A stretch of 8,406 nucleotides of DNA from CAYJVP01 sp964373615 (lineage in GTDB: Bacteria; Patescibacteriota; Patescibacteriia; UBA9934; GWF2-40-263): the NCBI GenBank assembly GCA_964373615.1, contig CAYJVP010000044.1:1-8406 (forward strand), read 5' to 3'. Shown in pieces: positions 1 through 6,317 of the stretch (within the stretch, counting starts at the first letter, position 1; each line of letters opens with the position of its first letter). A model generated the notes under the pieces. That model was not told the origin of the DNA. It did not search any database and worked only from the letters and a program-made list of their open reading frames with translations. The position numbers were made by a program, and so were the translations under genes.

Positions 1-19
1 AGCGGCGTCTCACCGTGTG

Positions 20-28
20 TGATAAAAT
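20..28 (+). promoter_or_regulatory. Extended -10 promoter element for the P-type ATPase gene
   Basis: The string TGATAAAAT reads as an extended -10 (TG, one base, TAAAAT). Transcription would start near base 35, about five bases before the ATG at 40, giving a nearly leaderless mRNA. This fits the absence of a Shine-Dalgarno before that ATG. The -35 region would lie at or beyond the window edge and cannot be judged. Confidence 0.4.
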
Positions 29-39
29 GACACGGTCAT

Positions 40-2568
40 ATGCCCACGAATGCATTTTTACGTTTCACCACGATGGACGCACAGAAACTCTTTGCGCAAC
101 TTCACACGTCGCGTGATGGTCTTTCGGCACACGAGGTGCGTCAGCGCCAGGAACAAAACGGAAAAAACGAACTGCACGTTTCGGAAACGCACTGGTGGCA
201 GGTGTTGTTGCGCCAGTTTACATCCCCGTTCATCTATCTGCTCGGGTTTGCCGCGGCGCTCGCCTTTGGATTAGGTGAAACGATTGACGCGGTCATGATC
301 GCGGCGTTCATTGTCATCAACACAGGATTGGGTTTTGCGCAGGAATACCACTCGGAACGCTCGCTGAAACTTTTACGTCGGTTCGTCGTGGCAAAGTCAC
401 GCGTGCGTCGACAGGGCCGCGAGGTGTTTCTCGACAGTCGCGAACTCGTTCCCGGCGATATTGTTGTCGTCGAAACCGGCGACGTGCTCCATGCGGACGT
501 TCGTTTTTTTGAAGAGGAGGGCTTACAGGTTGACGAATCCGTGCTGACCGGAGAATCCGTACCGATCAAAAAGATCGCGACCGCGCTCTCGAAAAAAACA
601 ACCGCGGTGTTTGAGGCCGCGAACATGGGATTTGCTGGCACGTCGGTCGTATCCGGATGCGGGACCGGAGTCGTGATCGCCACAGGAATAAAAACACAGG
701 TTGGAGAAGTAAGCGCGCTGACGGCCACAGCCGAGGCAACCAGCAGCTTTGAGAAGGGGATCGCGCGTTTCAGTTCATTCATCCTCTGGACGGTCGTCCT
801 CACGCTGCTTCTTGTTTTTGTGGCGAACCTTTTGATCAAGGGGTCAGCCGTCAACATCCCGGATCTCCTCATTTTTTCTATCGCTCTTGCCGTTTCCGTG
901 ATTCCTGAAGCGCTTCCGCTCGTCACCACTCTCACGTTTTCACGAGGGGCGCTCAGGCTTGCGAAAAGCAAAGTTGTGGTGAAGCGTCTTTCCGCCGTGG
1001 AGGATCTGGGAAGCATTGAGATTCTCTGTACGGACAAAACCGGCACGATCACCGAAAATAATTTGAAGGTGGTCGAGGTGAATGCAGAAGACGAGGAAAG
1101 CTGCCTCGTTGATGCTGCCTTGGGGTCCTCACAGACAACGGCGGGGTCCGCAGAGCCGACCGATGCGTTTGATCGCGCCATCTGGGACAGGTTGTCAAAG
1201 GCGGACCAGCGGCGCGTTCGATCGACCCCGCGCTCACACGAGGTTCCGTTCAATCCAATGATGCGTTGGAACAGCTTAGTCGCCGGAGAAGGGAAAGAGG
1301 CTCGTGTGATCGTACGTGGCGCTCCCGAGGCGCTGTTGCCATTAACGACGCTTCGTTCCGACCGCGTGCATGAACTTCTTGCCTGGGCCGCGAGTCAGGG
1401 AACAAAAGGACGCCGCACCTTGGCCGTCGCGGTCAAAGTGGCAGACCAGTCGAACCCCCCGCGTGCCGAGGATGGTGAGTTCACGTTTGTTGGTCTCGTA
1501 GCGTTCGTTGATCCAATCAAGTCAACGACCAGAAACGCGGTTCGACAGGCGCGTCGGTTGGGGGTCGCGATCAAGGTGTTGACCGGCGACGGCGCGGAAG
1601 TTGCGGGCGCGGTGGCCCGAGAGATTGGGCTCATCGAAAATCCAAGCGAGGTCATGACGGGTCAGGACTGGGAGAATCTTCCTGAACCTGAACGTCACCG
1701 TGCGGCCGCGAAATGCGCGGTCTTCGCCCGCGTTTCACCGCAACAAAAATTCAACATCATTCATACGCTCGAACGCGATTTTGAAGTCGGATTTCTCGGC
1801 GAAGGGATGAATGATGCGCCGGCGTTAAAAATCGCCACGGTTGGCATTGTCGTTGATACGGCCTCAGACATTGCGCGGGAAGCGGCAGACATTGTGTTGT
1901 TGCGCCATTCGCTTGATGTCATCATCTATGGCATTGAGGAAGGACGTCAGATTTTTGCCAACACCGTGAAATACATAAAAGCCACCCTCGCGTCCAACTT
2001 CGGAAATTTCCTTGCGATTGCAACCGCCACGTTTCTCATTGATTTTCTTCCGATGCTCCCCATTCAAATTTTGCTCGTAAACCTGCTCTCCGATTTTCCC
2101 ATGATTGCTATTGCGACAGACACGGTCGACGCCGAGGAGTTGCGCCGTCCGCGTAATTACGACCTTCGCGAAATCATGCAAACAGCCCTCGTATTTGGGT
2201 TTGTCAGTATGGTTTTCGACTTCATCTTTTTTGCCCTCTTTTACCGCGTCTCTCCCGAGGCGCTCTACACCAACTGGTTCATCGGGAGCATCTTAACCGA
2301 ACTCGTCCTCATCTTTTCGATTCGCACGCATCGACCGTTTTGGAAAGCGAAACCCGCTTCAGCCACCCTGTGGTCTCTTTCCATCCTTGCCGCGTTTGCG
2401 ACGGTTCTGATCCCGTTGCTGCCCTCGGGTTCCCGCGCGTTCCATCTTATCGCGCCGACCGTCACGTCCCTCGCCCTCGTGCTCGGCCTTGTTGTCGTTT
2501 ATTTTGTCGTGACAGAAACCATAAAACTCCTGTATTACCGCACGGTCGGCCAGGTTTCGTTGAGGTGA
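40..2568 (+). CDS. P-type cation-transporting ATPase, MgtA-like (P3B) subgroup
   Basis: This is an ATP-driven membrane cation pump of 842 aa, full length for the family. An N-terminal cation-ATPase domain (about 15-60) is followed by two membrane segments (about 64-99) and the actuator loop with TGES at 170-173. The second membrane pair includes PEALP at 289-293. The phosphorylation site is DKTGT at 332-336, with D332 the phosphorylated Asp. The nucleotide-binding domain has RGAPE at 426-430 (usually KGAPE), then TGDG at 515-518 and the hinge GEGMNDAP at 588-595. Six hydrophobic C-terminal segments (about 645-828) bring the total to ten. The stretch from NFGN (653-656) through FLPMLP (669-674) and NLLSD (681-685) resembles magnesium pumps such as MgtA, so Mg2+ is the likeliest ion; the substrate remains an inference. 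The hinge carries Glu589 where Asp is usual. ATG 40 is preferred because of the promoter just upstream. Met12 (base 73) is an alternative, and neither has a Shine-Dalgarno. dnaG follows after 51 bases. Confidence 0.93.
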   Translation: MPTNAFLRFTTMDAQKLFAQLHTSRDGLSAHEVRQRQEQNGKNELHVSETHWWQVLLRQFTSPFIYLLGFAAALAFGLGETIDAVMIAAFIVINTGLGFAQEYHSERSLKLLRRFVVAKSRVRRQGREVFLDSRELVPGDIVVVETGDVLHADVRFFEEEGLQVDESVLTGESVPIKKIATALSKKTTAVFEAANMGFAGTSVVSGCGTGVVIATGIKTQVGEVSALTATAEATSSFEKGIARFSSFILWTVVLTLLLVFVANLLIKGSAVNIPDLLIFSIALAVSVIPEALPLVTTLTFSRGALRLAKSKVVVKRLSAVEDLGSIEILCTDKTGTITENNLKVVEVNAEDEESCLVDAALGSSQTTAGSAEPTDAFDRAIWDRLSKADQRRVRSTPRSHEVPFNPMMRWNSLVAGEGKEARVIVRGAPEALLPLTTLRSDRVHELLAWAASQGTKGRRTLAVAVKVADQSNPPRAEDGEFTFVGLVAFVDPIKSTTRNAVRQARRLGVAIKVLTGDGAEVAGAVAREIGLIENPSEVMTGQDWENLPEPERHRAAAKCAVFARVSPQQKFNIIHTLERDFEVGFLGEGMNDAPALKIATVGIVVDTASDIAREAADIVLLRHSLDVIIYGIEEGRQIFANTVKYIKATLASNFGNFLAIATATFLIDFLPMLPIQILLVNLLSDFPMIAIATDTVDAEELRRPRNYDLREIMQTALVFGFVSMVFDFIFFALFYRVSPEALYTNWFIGSILTELVLIFSIRTHRPFWKAKPASATLWSLSILAAFATVLIPLLPSGSRAFHLIAPTVTSLALVLGLVVVYFVVTETIKLLYYRTVGQVSLR

Positions 2569-2610
2569 TGCTCATGCACGCTTGCCCCCTTTGGTCTTTG
2601 CGGGCACAGT

Positions 2611-2615
2611 GGAGG
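2611..2615 (+). promoter_or_regulatory. Shine-Dalgarno sequence of dnaG
   Basis: GGAGG lies four bases before the ATG at 2620. It is the only clear Shine-Dalgarno in front of a gene in this window. It fixes the dnaG start and implies that dnaG is translated from a leadered mRNA, possibly co-transcribed with the ATPase gene. Confidence 0.65.
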
Positions 2616-2619
2616 CGGT

Positions 2620-4500
2620 ATGGAGCCCAAAGAGGAAATTAGAAGCCGCGTGGACATCGCCGACCTCATCGGTGAATATTTGGATTTGAAATCAGCAGGC
2701 AGTGGGAGTTTCAAGGCGCTGTGTCCGTTCCATTCAGAAAAGTCGCCCTCTTTCCACGTGTCAAAGGAGAAGCAGATCTGGCACTGTTTCGGTTGTGGCG
2801 AAGGCGGTGATTGTTTTTCGTTTCTTATGAAAATGGATGGACTGGATTTTCCCGAGGCGCTTCGTTTGCTTGGAAAAAAAGTCGGCGTGGAGATTCCTCG
2901 ATACACGAAAACCGAGTCCAATCAAAACCAGCGGTTGATCGCGGTGAATGAGTTTGCGGCAGCCTGCTATCACAAAATCCTTCTCGACTCGCCGAACGCG
3001 GTCGAGCCGCGGGCGTACGCCGAGCGACGCGGACTCTCGATGGAACTGCTTGAGAAATTTCAAATCGGCTACGCGCCGGATGCGTGGGACGTCCTTGCGA
3101 ACTATCTTGAAAAAAAGGGATTCCGATTGCCTGAAGCCGAACAAGCGGGGTTGATCACGCGTCGAAAATCCGGAGCCGGGTACATTGACCGTTTTCGAAA
3201 TCGTCTCATGATTCCACTTCGGGACGCGCACGGGAACGTTGTTGCGTTCACCGGGCGTTTGCTCCCACCCCCTCTCACCCCCCCTCCCTCTTCGCCCGAG
3301 GCTTCGTGGGACCAAGGTCGGGCAGGGGGGGAAGTGAACGAGGGCCCCAAGTATATGAATTCTCCGGAGACCGGGGTGTATCACAAAGGGGAACTGTTGT
3401 TTGGTCTTGATCTTGCCAAGCGCGCGGTCAAGGATCAGAAAAGCGTCATTGTTGTTGAAGGAAATCTCGACGTGGTCGCTTCGCACAAGGCCGGTGTGGA
3501 AAACGTGGTCGCCTCCTCTGGCACCGCGCTCACGGAGCGTCAGCTCGATCTTCTGAAGCGCCTGACGGATACACTCATCTTCGCCTTTGATCAGGACGCG
3601 GCTGGATTCAACGCCGCACGGCGCGGGATCCAACTTGCGCGAACAAAAGGGTTTCAGATCAAGGTCGCGCTCCTGTCACCCGAAGCCGGGAAAGATCCTG
3701 ACGAGGCCGTGCAAAAGGATCCGGAGCTCTGGCTTTCGGCCGTGCGTCATCCGATTCCCGTCACGCAATATTTTATCGATCGAAGCACGCGCGGCCGGGA
3801 TCTTTCGAATGTTGAAGTCAAGCGTGAAATCGGCGCGATCCTCCTCCCCGAGATTGCACAGATTGAAAACGTCATCGAGCGTGAACATTGGTTGCAGACC
3901 GTCGCAGATCTCCTGCGCACGGATGTCGACGAGCTTCGCCGTTCCATTCCAAGGCCACAACACTCTGTCCATTCTGTCCCCCTCGGCCGTGCCCGGCCTA
4001 CGGGCGAGGTTTCTGTCCCATCTCTCCTCTCTCCCCGCTCGCGTGCCTCTCTTGTCGCCGAAGCGCTGCTCGGCCTATTTTTGCATCTCCCCAACACCCA
4101 AGAGGCATATCTTGATCGCGTGGAAGAGGGGCACATCCCCGAGGGAGAACTGCGCCAACTTTACAGATTTTTGGTGCCCGGTTATACTAAGGAGCGATTT
4201 TCTCCGTCCGCCAATGAAAAGTCATATTTTGGCTGGATCAGCGGGATTCTCAAAGGAGAGCCAAACCATGCGCATCTCCTGCCCCTGCTCACGCGTTTGG
4301 GCATGAAGGGCGAATTGTTAGCCGCCGCCTGGACACCAGACGAGGTCAGGCGACAGATCACGGAACACATTGAGATCCTTAAGGCCGCGCAAGGCGAGAG
4401 CCGACGCAAAGCGCTTGAGGCAGAGATTCGCCAAGCGGAAGCGCGTGGCGATCGAGAAGCCGTGGACGCACTCCTCAAAGAATTTAACGCATTGCGATAA
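2620..4500 (+). CDS. dnaG: DNA primase DnaG
   Basis: DnaG synthesises RNA primers at the replication fork together with the replicative helicase. The 626-aa protein opens with a CHC2 zinc ribbon (ligands C35, H38, C56, C59). The RNA-polymerase-like catalytic core follows, with RFRNRLMIPL at 191-200 and KYMNSPETGVYHKG at 244-257. The TOPRIM part has E280 in VVEG and D324/D326 in FDQD, the metal-binding acidic residues. The C-terminal region (about 475-626) is the weakly conserved helicase-interacting domain and ends in charged helices. Two stretches look foreign. About 24 extra residues (216-242, Pro/Gly-rich) sit between GRLL and PKYMNSPET, where E. coli DnaG has only about four. A second stretch (about 452-467) lies in the linker after the core. 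Both are encoded by palindromes, and without them the length falls to about 590, normal for DnaG. The start is set by GGAGG upstream, and rpoD begins 29 bases after the stop. Confidence 0.97.
   Translation: MEPKEEIRSRVDIADLIGEYLDLKSAGSGSFKALCPFHSEKSPSFHVSKEKQIWHCFGCGEGGDCFSFLMKMDGLDFPEALRLLGKKVGVEIPRYTKTESNQNQRLIAVNEFAAACYHKILLDSPNAVEPRAYAERRGLSMELLEKFQIGYAPDAWDVLANYLEKKGFRLPEAEQAGLITRRKSGAGYIDRFRNRLMIPLRDAHGNVVAFTGRLLPPPLTPPPSSPEASWDQGRAGGEVNEGPKYMNSPETGVYHKGELLFGLDLAKRAVKDQKSVIVVEGNLDVVASHKAGVENVVASSGTALTERQLDLLKRLTDTLIFAFDQDAAGFNAARRGIQLARTKGFQIKVALLSPEAGKDPDEAVQKDPELWLSAVRHPIPVTQYFIDRSTRGRDLSNVEVKREIGAILLPEIAQIENVIEREHWLQTVADLLRTDVDELRRSIPRPQHSVHSVPLGRARPTGEVSVPSLLSPRSRASLVAEALLGLFLHLPNTQEAYLDRVEEGHIPEGELRQLYRFLVPGYTKERFSPSANEKSYFGWISGILKGEPNHAHLLPLLTRLGMKGELLAAAWTPDEVRRQITEHIEILKAAQGESRRKALEAEIRQAEARGDREAVDALLKEFNALR
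3265..3336. repeat. Palindromic element inserted in frame in dnaG (copy 1)
   Basis: The top strand has a C-tract arm CCCCCCCT (3278-3285) that pairs with AGGGGGGG (3324-3331). GCCCGA (3294-3299) pairs with TCGGGC (3318-3323) inside it. The motifs CTCACCCC, GCCCGA and GGTCGGGC recur in the same order in the spacer after rpoD (5906-5971), which suggests one repeat family. The segment is read in frame as a Pro/Gly-rich 24-residue insert between two conserved primase motifs. The exact borders are uncertain by a few codons. Confidence 0.65.
3972..4019. repeat. Hairpin flanked by 9-bp direct repeats, in frame in dnaG (copy 2)
   Basis: CCTCGGCCGT (3981-3990) pairs with ACGGGCGAGG (4000-4009) at nine of ten positions, around a 9-base loop. 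The hairpin is flanked by exact direct repeats TTCTGTCCC at 3972-3980 and 4011-4019. Their spacing is 39 bases, or 13 codons, so the reading frame is kept and the protein shows SVP twice. This is the layout expected of a small palindrome inserted with a target-site duplication, or of a slippage duplication. Confidence 0.6.
4160..4188 (+). promoter_or_regulatory. Sigma70-type promoter inside dnaG, probably for rpoD
   Basis: TTTACA (4160-4165) and TATACT (4183-4188) each match the -35 and -10 consensus at five of six positions, with the optimal 17-base spacer. The predicted start is near 4195, about 335 bases before the rpoD ATG. In E. coli the dnaG-rpoD operon also has internal rpoD promoters within dnaG, so the position makes biological sense. 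No experimental support can be seen from sequence alone. Confidence 0.5.
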
Positions 4501-4524
4501 AACCGTTTTTGGTCGGGTTTTTTG
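4499..4524 (+). other. T-rich weak hairpin at the dnaG/rpoD junction
   Basis: AAAACC (4499-4504) can pair with GGTTTT (4516-4521), and the T-run extends to 4523. This looks like a weak intrinsic terminator or attenuator placed directly before the rpoD start. The stem is only six pairs and mostly A-T, so strong termination is unlikely. It may instead be an mRNA-processing or partial read-through site that tunes the dnaG:rpoD ratio. Confidence 0.25.
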
Positions 4525-4529
4525 CGTTT

Positions 4530-5771
4530 ATGTCGAAGAAATTCAGGCCGAAGAAGGCGGTAAAAAAATTGTGGAGACCTGGCAAGCCGACAAAGAGCGG
4601 GAAGAGCGCGAAATTAGCTAGACGAGAGAAGCGACCGGCGCCCAAACCCGCGGTAAAACCGGAGCGGTACGTGAAAGCAAAGCCGCCACCGCCAGAGCGC
4701 GTGGATCGCCTGCTTTCGCGCGGCCAGATGCGCGGTTTCGTCACAGAAAATGAAGTCCTGTTCGCGTTTCCGGACGTGGAGGACTACCTCGAGTCGTATG
4801 AAGAGTTTTTGGATCGTCTCGAACGCGCTGGCATCCATTATGTCGAGATGAAGGAGGGGATCCTGGGTCAGCGCAAGGAACACGAGACGGTCATGGAAGC
4901 GATCCGTCTCACGTCGGAGAAGGGGAAGGGCGGCGATTACACGGAACTCACGCAAGACTCGATTCAGATGTACCTGCGCGAGATCGGTAAGATTCCGCTG
5001 TTGACGGCCGAGGAAGAGGTGGCCCTTGCCAAACGCAAGGAACGCGGAGACAAGGAAGCAGATCGGCGACTCATCGAGGCGAACTTGCGTTTGGTCGTTT
5101 CGATTGCGAAAAAATTCGTGGGCAAACAACTGTCGCTGCTCGACCTCATCCAAGAGGGGAACGTCGGTCTTTTTCGCGCGGTGAAAAAATTCGAGTATCG
5201 CAAAGGATACAAATTTTCAACATACGCCACCTGGTGGATCCGCCAAGCGATCACACGAGCTCTTGCGGATCAATCGCGCACGATTCGCATTCCGGTCCAC
5301 ATGGTGGAGACCATCAACCGATTCCAGCAGGTCGAGCGACGACTCATTCAGGATCTTGGTCGCGAACCTCTGCCTGAGGAGATCGCGCAGGAGATGAGCG
5401 AGTCGGTCGAGAAGATTCGCCACATTATCAAAATTTCGCAGGACACGGTTTCGCTTGAAACCTCGGTCGGCGAGGATGACGAGGACTCAAAGCTCGAGGA
5501 TTTCATCGAGGACGTGAAGAATATCGCCCCGGATCGCGCCGCGGCGCGGGAGCTTTTGAAGATGTACGTTGGGGAAGCGATGCGGGAGCTTTCCCCGCGC
5601 GAGCAGAAAATTTTGGAAATGCGTTTTGGTTTGACGGACGGCGTGTCGCACACGCTTGAAGAAGTGGGTCGAGAGTTCGATGTCACGCGCGAGCGCATTC
5701 GCCAGATCGAGGCCAAGGCGCTTGAAAAAATCCAGGCGCATCCGATGATTACGAAGCTAAGGGATTATTAG
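4530..5771 (+). CDS. rpoD: RNA polymerase primary sigma factor RpoD (SigA/sigma70)
   Basis: This is the housekeeping sigma factor that directs RNA polymerase to -10/-35 promoters. From ATG 4530 it has 413 aa. A Lys/Pro-rich basic leader (about 1-56) precedes a short region 1.1-like segment. Region 1.2 (about 142-173) contains TQDSIQMYLREIGKIPLL. Region 2 (about 180-255) contains the core-binding stretch and YATWWIRQAITRALADQ, including the Gln and Thr equivalent to E. coli Q437/T440 that read the -10 box. Region 3 follows (about 256-325). Region 4 (about 348-406) has the -35-reading helix-turn-helix around HTLEEVGREFDVTRERIRQI. The large non-conserved insertion of proteobacterial RpoD is absent, so it is SigA-sized. 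A TTG at 4509 would add seven residues from the T-rich junction and is less likely. No Shine-Dalgarno is visible. The stop overlaps the start of a repeat shared with 6138-6154. Confidence 0.96.
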   Translation: MSKKFRPKKAVKKLWRPGKPTKSGKSAKLARREKRPAPKPAVKPERYVKAKPPPPERVDRLLSRGQMRGFVTENEVLFAFPDVEDYLESYEEFLDRLERAGIHYVEMKEGILGQRKEHETVMEAIRLTSEKGKGGDYTELTQDSIQMYLREIGKIPLLTAEEEVALAKRKERGDKEADRRLIEANLRLVVSIAKKFVGKQLSLLDLIQEGNVGLFRAVKKFEYRKGYKFSTYATWWIRQAITRALADQSRTIRIPVHMVETINRFQQVERRLIQDLGREPLPEEIAQEMSESVEKIRHIIKISQDTVSLETSVGEDDEDSKLEDFIEDVKNIAPDRAAARELLKMYVGEAMRELSPREQKILEMRFGLTDGVSHTLEEVGREFDVTRERIRQIEAKALEKIQAHPMITKLRDY

Positions 5772-5804
5772 GGATCTCTGAAAAACTGATGGATGTTCGT
5801 TTCC

Positions 5805-5862
5805 GCCGGTCGCCGGTCGCCGGTCGCCGGAGGCGACCCGCTGTTGCGGGAGGCGACCCGCT
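5805..5862. repeat. Short tandem and direct repeats after rpoD
   Basis: GCCGGTC occurs three times in a row (5805-5825), followed by a degenerate fourth unit. Next come two copies of GGAGGCGACCCGCT (5829-5842 and 5849-5862) spaced 20 bases apart. GGTCGCC/GGCGACC (5822-5828 with 5832-5838) can form a 7-bp hairpin with a 3-base loop. No coding potential is apparent. Confidence 0.65.
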
Positions 5863-5905
5863 CCGGATCATACGCAAATCATGGTTTAAATAAGCGTCTT
5901 GAACG

Positions 5906-5998
5906 CTCACCCCTCCCCGCCCGGCAGACTGCCGGGCCCGCCCGAACGACAGGGCGCGAGTTCGGTCGGGCGGGCTAACCTCCCCTCTGGCAGGGGAG
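5906..5998. repeat. Cluster of GC-rich hairpins
   Basis: There are three consecutive palindromes. GCCCGGCA/TGCCGGGC is an 8-bp stem with a 3-base loop at 5919-5937. GCCCGCCCGA/TCGGGCGGGC is a 10-bp stem with a 20-base loop at 5936-5975. CTCCCCT/AGGGGAG is a 7-bp stem at 5980-5998. The leading CTCACCCC and the arms GCCCGA and GGTCGGGC match the insert in dnaG at 3274-3323. Some of these may help stop rpoD transcription, but none is followed by a T-run. Confidence 0.6.
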
Positions 5999-6014
5999 AA
6001 AATTGAGCCGATTT

Positions 6015-6035
6015 CCCCTCCTTCCCAAGGAGGGG
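6015..6035. repeat. Perfect 9-bp palindrome
   Basis: CCCCTCCTT (6015-6023) pairs perfectly with AAGGAGGGG (6027-6035) around a CCC loop. Its style, with C-rich 5' arm and G-rich 3' arm, matches the neighbouring hairpins and the outer stem of the dnaG insert. Confidence 0.6.
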
Positions 6036-6051
6036 CTAGCCCGTCCGGCAG

Positions 6052-6106
6052 AGACGGTGGCATAGACGGTGGCAACAGACGGTGGCAACTTAGTTGCAAC
6101 TTTTTG
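6052..6106 (+). repeat. Threefold AGACGGTGGCA repeat ending in a weak terminator-like hairpin
   Basis: AGACGGTGGCA is repeated at 6052-6062, 6064-6074 and 6077-6087. It runs into GCAAC (6085-6089) pairing with GTTGC (6093-6097), and a T-run follows at 6101-6105. The last part could be a weak rho-independent terminator for rpoD, about 330 bases downstream of its stop. The 5-bp stem makes this tentative. Confidence 0.4.
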
Positions 6107-6137
6107 TTCAAGAGAAAGAGAAGAGATACTTACCCAA

Positions 6138-6241
6138 TAGGGATCTCTGCAAAAGTCTATTTTGCGCCGGAGAGGGTCCCTTGCTCGGCTGCCTGCCCGG
6201 CTCTGCCGGGCAGGAGACGCGCCTTTGCAGAGGTCCCCTTA
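6138..6241. mobile_element. MITE-like palindromic element, about 104 bp
   Basis: The ends are imperfect inverted repeats: TAGGGATCTCTGCAAAA at 6138-6154, and TTTGCAGAGGTCCCCTTA at 6224-6241 read in reverse. An internal perfect hairpin, CCTGCCCGGC/GCCGGGCAGG (6192-6214, TCT loop), sits between them. There is no open reading frame of note. The left-end motif AGGGATCTCTG recurs at 5770-5780, touching the rpoD stop codon. This is an inference from terminal symmetry and the repeat copy; copy number elsewhere is unknown. Confidence 0.5.
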
Positions 6242-6280
6242 GAATGGAAGCATTCGAGGTCGTGATCGTGGGGGCGCGTT

Positions 6281-6317
6281 AAACTGGCCCGGCTCGAGGA
6301 GCCGGGCCAGTTTGTCA
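6281..6317. repeat. Left REP-like palindrome
   Basis: AAACTGGCCCGGCTC (6281-6295) pairs perfectly over 15 bp with GAGCCGGGCCAGTTT (6299-6313) around the loop GAG, followed by GTCA. TCA at 6315-6317 is the complement of the transposase TGA stop. The palindrome could also act as a transcription terminator for the minus-strand gene, but it lacks a long T-run. Confidence 0.85.

Noticed and set aside
234..1253. Long 339-codon minus-strand frame opposite the ATPase gene
   Set aside because: The opposite strand encodes conserved ATPase motifs throughout. The antisense product is Ser/Thr/Arg-rich without a domain, which is typical of a shadow frame.
5805..5862. CRISPR-like array
   Set aside because: The repeat units are 7 to 14 bases with no spacers of regular length, so these are simple tandem/direct repeats.
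5749..6111. Minus-strand open frame of 120 codons in the repeat region
   Set aside because: Its residues reflect the hairpin arms (Pro/Gly/Arg-rich low complexity), it overlaps the rpoD end, and it has no recognisable domain.
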